Made by a program: the position numbers and the translations under genes | DNA from: Eleusine coracana subsp. coracana | Lineage: Eukaryota; Streptophyta; Magnoliopsida; Poales; Poaceae | Reading direction: 5' to 3' | DNA: 64,000 nt | Assembly: GCA_032690845.1 (NCBI GenBank) | Contig: CM064424.1 | Span: forward strand, 49,675,511 to 49,739,510 | In this document: positions 36,461-49,087 of the stretch, piece by piece | Layout of the letters: each line of letters starts with the position of its first letter | Position numbering within the stretch: position 1 is the stretch's first letter | Notes under the pieces: model-generated | Seen by the model: only the letters and a program-made list of their open reading frames with translations | The model's database searches: none | Told to the model about the DNA's origin: nothing

Positions 36461-37786
36461 TGTTGACACCGGAATTTGACCGGGTCCAGCGATCAGTTAC
36501 GTGGAGACGGGTTAGTAAAAGTCAAATAACTATAGTGGCCATGAAGAGGAAAGGTGGATCTCTTTGGGATTGTTTTATTTTTTTATATGGATGTGTATAT
36601 TAGTTGAGATTTACTTAGAAATAAACTTAGTTGGTTTGTTTAGGAGTCCTGACCAAGTCGGGTCAGAACCTCTTGCATGAGGTTATAAATATGTAGTAGG
36701 ATCTGTACGAGAAGAATAAAACTTTTGTTCAATACAATTCGGCGCATCGCCAGCCTTTCCTACTCGACATAACCCTCATCTCGTGCAGGCTGCATCGGTT
36801 CCGATCTGGGCGAGAGACTTGGATTAGTCACCCTTGATAATTCTATCAATCTCAACTAGTACTTTCTCATTAATTTGATATTCTAGTTGCTATTGTTAGA
36901 ATTGCTAGTTATTCGGTAATTAGATCTATTTGATGCTTGTTTTATCAACTCTGATTGCAATATTGTCTTGGTTGAAACCGATCTATTGCAATTGTGGTAG
37001 GTTCTATAAGTATTATGTAGATCTATTATTCGAGTCACTTTATTGATTTTATATATAAATAGATCAAATCTAGCTCTATTTACCGTGTTTGAACACTGTC
37101 TCGATTAAGTTCGATCTGTTCAAATTAGTGAGGCTGCATCGACTCTGATCTCTTGCTAGATTGCTAAGGTTAGATCTGATCTGTTTATAAATAAAGTCGA
37201 TAGGGTTCTATCGGGATGTTTAGCCGATAGGTTACGTTCAATCGACTTTCTGATGCTTAACTGATTATACCATTCGCTATAATAGTCGTTTACCCTCTTG
37301 TTTCGGACAAATCAGATAATCAGATCTATTGACCTAACACCATCAACAGAGTGAGTTTGTGCACATTTACTGTAGAACTATCGACTCAGCTCTATCGACT
37401 TTGGTCCTTTATGTCTACCTGGCCAGGCACTTCATGAACACTGTAGGCTTATCGACTCTGGCCGGTTGACTCATTTCTTTATCGGCTTCTATGATTTAAA
37501 ACTATTTATTGAATTAAATATTACCGATAAGCCGACAATATTACCTGATTAGTTTAAATTCTTTTATTTTATTTATTCATAAAATAGTATCGGCTGATCT
37601 CATGAATAGTGGTTATCGGCTTTCTTCATCGGTCTGTCCTAGGCCGGTGACCCGCGTCATTTGACTAGTATGTCTCTTTATCGATTTGTAGGGAAAATCG
37701 ACTGGCACACCCTGGTTTCTCGTATTGAGCCTGCACTGGAGCTAAGCAGATCTCCCAGGTCATGCGTCAAGATTTTCGCATCAACA
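36461..37786 (+). repeat. 5' LTR of another gypsy-type retrotransposon, 1326 bp
   Basis: It begins TGTTGACACCGG and ends GCATCAACA, an inverted TGTTGA/TCAACA pair. A TATAAATA box is at 36684-36691, followed by an AATAAA-type signal near 36716. Beyond the end comes TTTTTGGCATGCCTGATGG (37791-37809), which resembles the TTGGCGCGCC-type primer site of Tat elements. The internal region of this element is absent. The family name is uncertain. Confidence 0.7.
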
Positions 37787-37868
37787 CGCTTTTTGGCATG
37801 CCTGATGGGTGTTGACATTTCTTAACGTCGTATCAAGAATATCACTATCCCTGGCACGGCGTCAGAAA

Positions 37869-39212
37869 TGATTGTTGGCCTTTGTTATGCTTTAAGAATA
37901 AAGTGAATTAATCCATAAGCGTACAGAACACCATTGTAGCATTTCACCCGGGAGTATTCCAATGTATCGTATTTATTTTCCACAGAGAAGCTAGGCGTAA
38001 GATTATATTGGTTTAACAAAGATATGACTATAAGAATTATACCAACTAACCAAAGACGGGGGTAAGAATGTTCGATAATAATATTAGGGGTAGTAACACA
38101 GGAGAAATCCACACTAAGATAAATAAAGAGATCAGTTAAGCTAGCCGGGAGGACAACGAGTCTAAGTCTAAGATTCCTAAAATTTTATCTTCCTAATATA
38201 TCTAAGTCAAGCATCAAATTCCTAGTTACTCGGATTGAGTGCTTACACCAATCTCTTGGTACAAACTCGAGTCTTTCACCTGTTAGCTCACTTCGGGGCA
38301 CGAAAATGATCCACTAATATAGGCCGGTAACTAGCCTCTCTACTAGTGGGTACACTATCGCTAGACAACCCTGCTTGAGACTTCCCGAACATGGTGGATT
38401 ACTAAATGGATGGCCAGGGCTGTTACCACCTGCCGCCTACCACACAGCCTGTGGGGACGAATGCAAATCCAGCTAGTGTGAACTTAGGCACCGAGCCTAT
38501 GCCTTCACAAGATATTCTCCTGCTGGCCTAGCAGAAGAATAGCCGGGAAGTAAGGAAGTCTAAGTCTAGAAAGAATTAAACTTAGTTAAATCCTAGCCGG
38601 GAAACCCGTGAACTACGCAACAATGTTTTTTTCGATAATTGTAACTTATGGAAATGACTATATTAAGATAAATACTTGACAAGATATAAAAGAAAAGATA
38701 TTTATACTGATAAAGGATAAGTCTTACAAACAGAGAAAAGATACAAGAGAGCTCATACCAAGACTCCAAGACAATTCCGGAATCCCGAGCGATGCTCTCG
38801 ACTAGACTCTAACTCCCGACTAACTAACCTACTCTACTACTAAGTAGCACAAGTAGTGAGAAATGGACTCCTTAATGTGTTTCATCTTCAATGTCTTTGT
38901 TTCTGCCGAATTTCCCCTCTATTTATAGGTGGCGAAGAGTTGGCGGGTACTCATAGGTGAAGGAGAGTCGGCGGGAAAAAGTCGGTCCGCCGGGCGGCCA
39001 CATGTGTTGGGCGGCCGGGTATGGCGGGCGGCATGCACCGCTGGGCGGCAGCCTAGGCCGGGCGGCCATTGGATCATGTCGGGTCATGACCGACTCCCCT
39101 TAGATGGCTCAGATTTGATCCCGAAGTCGGCCGTATGGTCGGTTCCCACTGACTTGTTCATTTTGGGGTCGATAGGCTTCATGGGCCACATGGGCTGGCA
39201 ACCCCGGGTGGC
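37869..39212 (-). repeat. Athila-like gypsy LTR, 3' portion (minus strand)
   Basis: On the minus strand this is the promoter-to-end part of an LTR: a CTATAAATAGAGGGG box near 38935-38921, ending CAACAATCA at 37869. The primer-site-like TTTCTGACGCCGTGCCAGGG follows directly (37868-37849), close to the Athila/Tat type. The upstream part of the same LTR lies at 62529-63052, separated by elements B and A. Confidence 0.7.
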
Positions 39213-39497
39213 CGAGGGGGGGGGGGGGGGGGGTGAATCGGTAAGCCGCTCAAGAATCCAATTACTTCAAATTCCACTACTTGAGTCTAACAAGATAAGA
39301 AACCTAAGAAATTCTAGTAGGCCAAGACCCTATACATGCTAGTGTTCATGATATGATAAAGAGAGGAAGCCAATCACACTAGCCTATGCAAGCCACAATT
39401 CACCCTACTCTCTAGAGCACACAATTGCGGAACAGTAAAGAGAGGGTCAAGTAATGCTCATGATTTTTCCGGAGGTCTCGGAAGGATGGCGCCTTCC

Positions 39498-41134
39498 TAT
39501 AAGCTTCATGACCATTGATGATTGGATCTCCGAGCTATGGATGTTTTGGTGATAGATGAGAACTATAAAATTGTGGGCTAACATCTACACGAGTGTTGTC
39601 TTTGTAGGAATTATCTCTTAACTCTATTATAAATCATATGGATGATGGTTGCCTTGGCTATGGATGACAATGACCATAAGCATGGAGGCTTGTGAACTTG
39701 ATGGAGTCCAAGGGTTGATGGAGATGGATCAAAGCGGAGAACAAGCTATGATGCAAATGTTTGGAACACTTGACTAGTTGTTAGGGCTTTGAGTCCATAG
39801 TAAAAACCGGACTATAAAGGGGGTCTAGGTCATTCTCTTAGGTCATGTCTAGTTGGTGATTTGCAAGGTTGCTCGGTGAAATCACAGGCACTAGGTGATA
39901 GTGGAGAAGCCCGGAAACGAAGTCAAATGAGGACGACAAGTTTCGACTTTTGGACATAGAGACCGGACAGAGGAATCAGTGGAGATCGAACTGTACGGTC
40001 ACTATGTGCTTTTGTCCGGAGGCTACAGCGGGCAGTGAGGAAACTGCCAAGTCTGGAGAAGCTATAGAGACTGGACGGTCCAGTCTACTGACCGGACGGT
40101 CCGGTCAGTGGAGCACAGGCTTGGGCAGCGAGGAAGCGGCATCGAGAAAGTTTCTGGAGTGGAGAGAGAAACCAACCGGACAGTTCGGTCAGTTGAGGGA
40201 TCAGCAGGGGCAGAGCCATTTGTGCACAGAGTTGTAGTGACCGGACTGTCTGGTCAGGCAGTGACCGGACTGTCCAGACAGTGTGCCCAGGAAGCTGATT
40301 TCGTGGAGCAACGACTAGTTTAAGGTTGGGAGCCTATATAACTTCATTGCTGGGGTCTTGGAGACCACTCTTGGCAAGTGGAATACCTGAGAGCATTTGG
40401 TAAGGTCCAAGAGGAAAAGAGGAGAGCACTAGGAGGAGATATTGCATATCTTGAGAGTGCTAGAGAAGAGTAGCTTGAGCATCTTGCACATCTAAGGCTA
40501 GGGTGTTCTTGAGGGTGTGATATAGATTGTTACTCTTGGTCTATGCTGAGACCTAGATCGGTTAGGTGTCGGTGATCGAGCCTATCGTGATTGGTTGTGA
40601 AGGCCGTCACACGTTTGTACACGGTTTGAGCCCGCCGTTGGAAGGGGCATCGCTAGTGAGTGCCCGTGCCGGCTTGGGGAGTCCGGCAAGTTCTCGAGGG
40701 AGGTGAGCTTGTGCTTTGTGCAGCGGTAATGCACACCGTGTCTTCACTCTAGGAGTGATTGCGGGCTCGTGGGCGAGAACTCCACTTGGTGGCGGGACGG
40801 ACCGGGACTCCGGCGGGATCGGTCCAACGAGGATTAGGGGAAGGCGCCATCCTTCTGAGACCTCGGGAAAAAATCATGAGCATTTCTTGACCCTCTCTTT
40901 ACTATTCTGCATTTGTGCGCTCTAGTGAGTAGGGTGACTTGTGGCATTCATAGGCTAGTGTGATTGACTTCCACACTTTATCTTATCATGAACACTAGCA
41001 TGTGTAGGGTCTTGGTCTACTAGACTTGTTTAGGTTGTTTATCTTATTTGACTTATGTAGTGGAATTGAAGTATTTGGATTCTAGAGCAGCTTACCGATT
41101 CACCCCCCCTCTCGGTACGCCTTCGGTCCTTACA
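39498..41134 (+). repeat. LTR of element A in solo-LTR configuration
   Basis: A full-length 1637-bp LTR followed not by a primer site but by CTTCC and minus-strand LTR sequence, so on its own it looks like a solo LTR with TSD CTTCC (39493-39497, 41135-41139). The paired palindromes at 40069-40085 and 40090-40106 lie within it. Confidence 0.85.
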
Positions 41135-41528
41135 CTTCCCCTAATCCTTGTTGGATGACTCCCGCCAGAGTCCCAGTCCCTCCCGCCACCAAGTGGAGTT
41201 CTGGCCCACGAGCCCGCAGTCACTCCTAGAGTGAAGACACGGTGTGCGTCACTGCTCCACAAAACACAAGCTCGCCTCCCTCGAGAACTTGCCGAACTCC
41301 CCAAGCCGACATGGGCGCTCACTAGCGATGCCCCGTTCAACGGTGGGCTCAAACTGTGTACAAATGTGTGACGGCCTTCACAACCGATCATGATAACCTC
41401 GATCACTGACACCTAACCGGTCTAGGTCTTACTATAGACCAAGAATAACAATCTAGATCACACCCTCAAGGTCACCCTAGCCTTAGATGTGCAAGATGTT
41501 CAAGTTACTCTCCACTAGCACTCTCAAA
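41135..41528 (-). repeat. Duplicated copy of A's right flank (fragment of B's LTR)
   Basis: This 394-bp minus-strand LTR piece is nearly the same as 51365-51757, including variants not shared with B's other LTR (for example GATGTTCAAGTTACTC versus GATGCTCAACTTACTC). It stops abruptly at CTCTCAAAG, where plus-strand LTR sequence takes over. Confidence 0.75.
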
Positions 41529-42485
41529 GTGGAGAACAAGCTATGGCACAAGTGTTTGGAACACTTGACTAGTTGTTAGAGCTTTGAGTCCATTGGAAAA
41601 ATCAGACTATCAAGGGGGTCTAGGTCATTCTCTTAGGTCATGTCTAGTCGGTGATGTGCAAGATTGCTCGGTGAAATTACAGGCACTAGGTGATAGTGGA
41701 GAAGCCAAGGAGCTGTTCGGAGAAGCCGGGAAATGAAGTCAAGCAAGGACGACAAGTTTCAGCTTCTGGACATAGAGACCGAACAGAGGGGTCAGTGGAG
41801 GACGGACTGTATGGTCACTATATGGTTTTGTCCGGAGGCTACAACGGGCAGCGAGGAAACTACCAAGTCTAGAGAAGCTATAGAGACCGGACGGTCCGAT
41901 TAGTGGAGCACAGGCTTGAGCAGCGAGGAAGCAGCGCCAAGAAAGTTTCTGGAGTGGATAGAGAAACCGACCGGATGGTCTGGTCAGGTGACCGGACTGT
42001 CCGGTCAGTTGAGGTATCAGCAGGGGCAGAGCTATTTGTGCACAAAGTTGCAGTGACCGGACTGTCCGGTCAGGCAGTGACCAGACTGTCCGGTCAGTGT
42101 GCCCAGGAAGCTAATTTCGTGGAGCAATGGCAAGTTTGAGGTTGGGAGCCTATATAACTTCGTTGCTAGGGTCTTGAAGACCACTCATGGCCAGTGGAAT
42201 ACTTGAGAGCATTTGGTAAGGTCCAAGAGGAAAAGAGGAGAGCACTAGGAGGAGATATTGCATATCTTGAGAGTGCTAGAGAAGAGTAGCTTGAGCATCT
42301 TGCACATCTAAGGCTAGGGTGTTCTTGACGGTGTGATCTAGATTGTTAATCTTGGTCTATGGTGAGACCTAGATCGGTTAGGTTTCTTATCTTGTTAGAC
42401 TCAAGTAGTGGAATTTGAAGTAAATGTATTCGTGAGCGGCTTACCGATTCACCCCCCCCCTCTCGGTACGCCTTCGGTTCTTACA
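41529..42485 (+). repeat. 5'-truncated LTR of element A adjoining its internal region
   Basis: It starts inside the LTR (near GGAGAACAAGCTATGG) and runs to CGGTTCTTACA. It is followed by the primer site TGGATCAGAGC at 42488, one base short of the initiator-Met tRNA match TGGTATCAGAGC. About 240 bp of the LTR start are missing. Confidence 0.85.
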
Positions 42486-42537
42486 AGTGGATCAGAGCCA
42501 AGTGCTCATCTTTGAGGCTTCACTGCCTTGAGTAAGG

Positions 42538-44700
42538 ATGCCGGGACAGGCGGGGAGTGTTCCCATATTCAATGGTGAGGACTATGCTTATTGGATGGCT
42601 CGCATGCAAGCCTACCTTCAGTCCCTTGATCCAGAGATATGGACGGTCACTCTTGAGTCCGATGCGGATGTGAACCTACTTGAGCCTGACTACATTAAGT
42701 GTAATGCTAAGGCCAAGAATTCTTTGTTTGCTTGCATCTCTAAGAATGTTTTCGCTCAGCAAGATGCTAGTTCCTCAGCATATGGTATCTGGACTGAGAT
42801 TTAGGAGCTCTATGAGGGCACCAGTAATGTCAAAGAGGAAAGATACTATGTGCTGAAGAACAAGTATGATAACTTCACTAGATTGCCACATGAGAGAGTT
42901 AACACTGTTCATTCTTGTTTTCATGTACTAGTGGAGGACATCAATGCACTTGGGGATGATTTCAAGATGAAGCCCGTTGAGGTGATAAGAAGATTCTTGA
43001 GGCTATTCATGGATCCCAAGTATGAGTCCATCATCACCTTCAGCTTGTAAGGTGACCTCAAGACCAAGACCATGAAGGATGTACTTGAAAAGATCACCAC
43101 CTTTGAGAGCTACCAATTGGGGTTGGATGATCCTCAATCATCCAATCTTTCTCTACCGGCTGACAAGCAAGAATCTAGCAAGAGCAAGAAGAACAAGAAG
43201 AAGGTGATCATTGAGGATGATGATGAAGAAGATGATGATGAGGGTGACTTGACTGAAGACTTGGCTCTTCTCATGAGGAAGATGAAGAACTTCAAGAATA
43301 AGTTTGCTTCCAAGTCAAGAGGCAAGTTCTTCAATTATGGCTCAAAGAATCACTTTGTCTAAGAGTGCCCAAAGCCCAAGAAAGAAGCATTCAAGTCACA
43401 AGATTCAAGTGAAGAAGAAGAGGAAGACCCCAAGGCCAAGCACAAGAAGAAGAGGTTCTTCAACAAGGACAAGAACAAAGGCAAAGGCAAAGCTCAAGAC
43501 TACAAGAAGAAGTTCTCTTGCAAGGCCCTTGTTGGAGAGTGGACAAGCGACAACTCAAGTGATGAGTCCTCTTCCTCAAGTGATGAAGAAGTGGCCGGCC
43601 TAGCCATGATCAAGACCACACCTACACGAGCTCTTCCTCCACCTCCGACGTGCCTTATGGCCACGAGCCAACTTGGGGAGAGTGAGGATGAGAGCAGCGA
43701 TGATAGCGATTATGAGGAGCTCTCATGTGCCGAGCTTTGGAGTATGTTTGAGAAAGCTCGCGACATCGCCGTCAAGAAATCCAAAATGTTGGATGTGGTA
43801 AGAAAAGAGTGTAAGTTGGCTAAGGAGCGTTTTGGTGAGCTTGAGAGTGAGCTCAAGGACCTTGTTACATCTCATGAGGCCCTAAACAAGAGTTATGATA
43901 AACTCAAGGGTGATCATGTAGAGCTTCATGAGAAGTACAAGGCCCTCGAGATCACTTATGAGGCCATCAATGTTGAGAACCTTGCCTCTCTCTCCTCTAG
44001 TTCATCAAAGAGTGATGCTTCTACTATGTGTGATCAACTAACCACCTCGATCGAAGTTTCTTCTCTTGAGCCATTTGTTTTGAAGGAACTCCATAAGCTC
44101 AAGAAAGAAAGGGAGATGTTGATGGTAGGCCTTGAGAGACTTAGAGCCACCCATAAGGAGATACTTGGGAAGAACCAAGTAAATGAAGTCTCCAAGACTC
44201 CCTCTCTTGAGCCATTCATCTTGGAAGAATACCACAAGCTCAAGGAAGAGAGGAAGACAGTGATGGACGGCTTTGAGAGGCTCACATGAGGTAGAGCCAT
44301 CCACAAGGAGATTCTTGGGAGGAACCTTGTCAACAATGTCTCCCACCGGGGACTTGGCTCATATCTCGCCGCCATCGACATCATAGGGATGAGTGATTCC
44401 ATCCCCACATGGATCAAACCCCTTCTCGCTGATGACTACTGTTGCGAGAGGTGTTGCAAGGATGGGCACGCCACTAAGGATTGTCCCATGGTGAGAAGTT
44501 CCATTGTTTTGCCTAAAGCTAACTTGTTCCATGAGAACACACATTTCAAGCTTTTTAGGAACAAGGATGGCAAGGTGAAAGCTAAGGCCATGGGACCACC
44601 AAACAAGAAGAGGAAGGTCAAGAGCATATGGGTGCCTAAGTGCATTGTTGATCTTGAGAGATCGGCTACATACAAGTGGGTGCCCAAGAACAAGACCTAG
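42538..44700 (+). pseudogene. Copia gag of element A
   Basis: One frame of 721 codons from MPGQAGSVPIFNGEDYAYW. The UBN2-type capsid region occupies about the first 200 codons, then come an acidic/Lys-rich linker, a first knuckle that has lost its leading Cys (NYGSKNHF), a long coiled-coil region (about codons 400-600) and an intact CCHC knuckle CERCCKDGHATKDC (about 44449-44490). It ends in KNKT and a stop, about where protease would begin in related elements. Four premature stops: TAG 42802, TAA 43048, TAA 43360, TGA 44287. The first is shared with element B. Family role: capsid protein packaging element RNA. Confidence 0.9.
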
Positions 44701-46732
44701 TTGGTGGTGGTGGTGGACCGAGTGCCTTCATGAAGATCATGTGAAGTTCACCACAAGTGAGATGGACCTCAACGACCTATCTACCCATGAGGGAGGTATC
44801 CGTGTTAGTTCTTGGTAGTTGTAGTGTGTTTTTCTTTCTCTTGCATTGCATGGTAATTAGGACTCCTTTATGACTAGTATACTTTGCATCCATGCATATG
44901 TAAATAACTAAAAGAAAAACACATAAAAATTAGTCAATGTCTAACCGATCCAAGATAGCTATAAGCAAGGGGGAGTGCTTGAGATGGTGGTTTGACTTCT
45001 CTCAAGGAAAGGGCATGGCTTATAGTGAGTAAGCTTGGGAAGGGATCAAACTTGACATTGTTAGGTTTCCTTTGTGTCTTGTTCTTTAACATTGCTTGCA
45101 TTCACATGGCATGTTTACTTTCATTGCATATGTAAATTGCTTGTTGCATGCATCATATAGGGAACACAAAGGAGGCTAGTCCCACTTGGAGATATTTGTG
45201 CCTCATGCTCTATATGAGATTACATCTCCGTAGGTGTGACCAAAGGAAAGGATTGTGCTTCATGCCCATTGAGCAAGCTCTTATGAACTCTGAGGTTAAA
45301 TCTACTCGCGCGGTTCATGGACTAAGGCTCATGCATACCCTTTGGTTCTTATTTGCGTTGGTTCTTATTTGCTTGATCTTTCATTTGGCATTTGCAAAAA
45401 TTATGAGGCCATAGAGTGCCATTATTTGAAAATGAGTGTTTGAGAGTTCCCTCTATATTCCAAGTGCGGTGTTTATTTGTGTGTTTAGCGAGGGCACTTG
45501 GAAACTGGACAAAGTTGTTGACTCAGCATTCTTCAGGAAGTGACCGTACAGTCCGGTCATAGGACCATACAGTCCAGTCTGTGTAGCAATACACAATGCT
45601 TCAAAAACTGGAAATGGAGACCAGACGGTCTCTCGGTAAAGACCGGACAGTCCAGTCTACATGCAGTTCTGTTGTCCAGAACCTTGATTTCTAGGCTCCC
45701 CGAAGTGACCGGACAGTCTGGTCTAGTGAGCGGACCGTCCGGTCAGTTCGCTTGATCGCGCGATGCGAGTCCTGATCAGAGCCGTCGATCTATCCTTAAA
45801 TGATCTTGATCGTCCGATTCAGTTTGACTTAGGTCAAAATCGATTTTGGTCTCATCCTCGTTTGTCTAGATGCCGAGAGCTCGCCCCGATGCCGCCGTTC
45901 ACGCTGGCCGACCTCGCTGACCCTGTCAACGCCGCCTCCCCTTTGCCGTCTCTGACCCAAGGCCCCCGCGCTGTCACAGCTCCCCGCGCACCGCCGCCAC
46001 TCGCCGATGCACCGCCGCTCGTCGACACGCTGCTGCTCGTCGATGCACCGCCGCTCACCCTAGCCGCGCCGCCGCCTTCGTTGCGACCTCGCCACCGAGC
46101 ACCACCACCAGCGCCGCCACCCTCAGCCCTCCCCACACGCGCGCACAAGCACAGAGACACCACAAGTGACGAGCCCATCTCTCCTAGGGCAAAGTTGAGA
46201 ATCTTCCAGAATCTCCATTGCCGGCGACCTCAAAGCTCCAACCTTTTCGGTGATTGGAGCGCATTCAATGGTGTTCGTTGGTCTTGGTGTGTTGACATCC
46301 TCCTAGGGTATTGCTACTATTCTCCTTTCATCATCTCATGCCCTAATTCCGAGTAATTAGTTAATTGATGCAATTAATACTAATTCTTATCATTAGTAGC
46401 ATTAATTAATTAGTTGACTCAACCTAGATGCAATTAATTCCATTGCCTATCTGTTAATTGCAATTCTAGGGTTTGTCTCCTGTCTAGTCTACAGTTAGAT
46501 TTATTGCCATTATTTGACTGTACACTAGATGACTCGCACCAACCACATATAGTCGATGATCACTGTTGTTATTTTGCTTAATTGCCTAGTGATCATGTCC
46601 TTTATTCAGTGCTAGGATTTCTATTGCGCATTCTTTCCTAGCGGTGCTTTGCTTGTAGATGTATTAGGGCCTTTTCTTATCCCATCTACACCTATGTGCG
46701 TGCAGTGACAGTAGTACCGTCAGCAGACAGAC
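44701..46732 (+). other. Internal spacer of element A with palindromes and GC-rich block
   Basis: No pol coding. A purine-rich stretch with GGGGGAGTGC lies near 44970. Palindromes related to GACCGGACNGTCCGGTC sit at 45542, 45563, 45707 and 45728. A GC-rich block at about 45880-46180 gives Pro/Ala-rich low-complexity ORFs on both strands, perhaps the leader of the second ORF. Element B carries the same arrangement inverted at 55764-57772. Confidence 0.6.
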
Positions 46733-49087
46733 ATGGCAGGGTCAGGACAGGACAAGGGCAAGGGAAAGATGCCTGAGAAGCCCAAGACCAAAAAGAGACC
46801 GAGACTGGATCCAGAGTCAGAGAGAGCCAGGAGAGTGGCCAGGCACCTAGATGCCATGGATCAGTCACTGAGGACTCGGGGTCATGTCTGATCCTAGAGT
46901 AGCCTCGTGAGGCACAGGGTCTAAGGAGGAGCACTAGGTAGAGGACTGTACCTCTAACAGTCGGAGTTGTGCCATCACCGTGGCCGCAACGTACTCCGGT
47001 TTCCCGTCAGAGGAGATCATTGAGAACTGTGGATCAGGGATCCTCCAGGCAGCAGGAGGAGGAGTATGAGGAGGAGGAGACTGGAGAGGAGGAGACCTTA
47101 GAGTCAGAGTCTGAGGAGCTGGTTGAGGAGGAGTAGTCAGAGGAGGAGGTTGAGCAGACTGTTCCCCAGAGGATAGCTCACCGGACAGGAGACCTGAGGT
47201 GCACTTGTGAGGTGTGCACGAGGAGGCTACAGAGACTGGTTCACGTAGCCGGAGAGCCGAATATCCTCAAGGTTCCTGCAAAGGACCTTAAGGTACTTTG
47301 GTTCGTGTCCTTTGAGACGCTATTGGAGAGAGGTACTGGACAGTGCTCTAGAGGAGGATAGGAGAGGGCTTGAGACGCTATGTAGCCTTGAGGACGAGAG
47401 ATAGGGTGGTTGTACCACAGCAGTACACCACCTACCAGGCCATGAAGAGGGCCACATGCACGGATATGGAGCAGTACTTCTCGTACCTACCAAGACTAGT
47501 TGAGCTAGTCACTGCTCCACCCAGGTTCAGAGAGGAGGTGGTCCTTGACTTCTACGTGACACTGTGGGTTGCCAGAGACCGCTCAGAGATCTGGTTCCTG
47601 TTCAGAGGGTAGCCACACCGTGTCACTAGGGAGGACCTGATCTCCCACCTAGGACTCCTAGCCTCAGATTTCTAGCTTTATAGGAGTGCCTACACTATGC
47701 TGGAGCCACCCCGTAGACCTTAGGGAGGGAAGCTACCTTCAGATGACCTTGTGTCAATTGCTTTCCCACCTCCCCACACTCCAAGTTTTGAGAGAGGCCC
47801 TACGAGACTTACTGTAGAGGCCAAGGTGGTGAGAGCGATAGTCACCAAGACTATCATACCCAGGTCTGGCTATAGAGAGGAGTTCATGCTCTTACACCAG
47901 TGGGTTGTAGCAGCCATCTTGAGGAGGCAGACTTTTGACTTGGCGGACCTTCTCGTTGGAGAGATGGAGGAGGTCATTTCTGAGAGGGTTGGAGGATGTC
48001 ACTTGGTCTACGGGCCCTACATCTGTTATCTCTTGAGGAGGATGGGCCTAGTGACGGAGGAGCAGTACGATGCTTTCCCTGAGGTGACCACCAGTTACTC
48101 ACCTAGAGTCCCCAGGGGTCCCAGTCTACCTCCAGCCAACACACAGGAGAGGAGGAGCAGGAGTCACCGGTACTTCATGAGCAGGCAGCTCAGCCAGAGA
48201 TAGTGATTCGTGAGTCAGCCAGCACAGGAGCACCTCCCCAGCCGATAGGGTCGCAGTCTGAGGACACTATCACAGTGACAACATTAGCAGGACGGCTGGG
48301 AGAGTTTATACAGAGTGTGTCAGAGGACAGATGTCAGATGATGGAGCTCATCAGAGGACTTATAGATCTTCTTCATCAGCAGATGGCACTTGTCTCCGCT
48401 CTAGAGACTCAGATGATGGAGCTTACTCAGAGGCAGGCCAGTCAGCAGCCAGGACCTTCAGTGTTTTCTTAGTTCCAGCAGCTGCAGACTCAGCCAGGAC
48501 CCTTCACCGCCTTGATGATAGCATAGTCCAGTGGACTATCACTCTCAGAGGTCTTATCAACAGGGGGAACAGGAAAGGCATTCTCTTTAGCACAACTCTC
48601 TCCCATGTCAGCCTTCTCTGTGTCTGCGTTGTTTGTCTCACCGTCACACTCCTCGAGCTCATAGATGGCGGGACCCTCCAGCTCACAACACGTACCGGAC
48701 AGGAGTCTGTTCTTAGACATTGTGCACATGACTCGTGCAGACTCCTAGACTGCCCCAGTGACAGCTACAGCTTCAGCTCCACCTCTTACTACCACTGTTA
48801 CCACTCTTACCCCTCAGGCAGCAGAGGATCTTGTCCATGGAAGCTTCTCTTAGCAGGACGTGGCAGACCTCTTATTACTCCAGACTTCAGCTCAGGAGAC
48901 TGCCATGGTGACTCCAACAGCACAGGATAGCAGGTCTAAGTCGCCTATAGACCTTGGTTTCTTTGAGCAGCTGGATGCTCAGGCGGCACAGGCTCAGGGA
49001 GCACAACAGGATCCACCTCAGGAGCAGCCAGGAGCAGAGCCTATAGAGGACGTTGCTGCACCACTTCCTTCGACCACGAGCACTTAG
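46733..49087 (+). pseudogene. Second ORF of element A (Athila-ORF1 / plant transposon protein-like)
   Basis: It begins MAGSGQDKGKGK with a Lys/Arg-rich nuclear-signal-like start. A Glu-rich acidic stretch follows (about 47045-47160), then the segment CEVCTRRLQRL, then a conserved core (YTTYQAMKRATCTDMEQYF, REEVVLDFYVTLWVARDRSE, IWFLFRG near 47590). A second conserved part (47751-48180) has LLRRMGLVTEEQYDAF. A Gln/Ala-rich tail ends at TAG 49085. The core resembles the ATHILA ORF-1 / putative plant transposon protein families; its function is unknown. Several stops and frameshifts break it. It replaces pol in this element family. Confidence 0.65.

Noticed and set aside
40061..40285. Regularly spaced repeats in LTRs as a possible CRISPR or satellite
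   Set aside because: The units are short palindromes within LTRs of a copia element, with no unique spacers and no long tandem run.
43134..43334. Minus-strand Ser-rich ORF inside gag of A (and its mirror at 59142-59333)
   Set aside because: Complement of the Asp/Glu-rich linker of gag.
45852..46356. Pro/Ala-rich ORFs on both strands before the second ORF of element A
   Set aside because: Low-complexity, frame not kept in element B's matching GC-rich block (56240-56600); treated as leader sequence.
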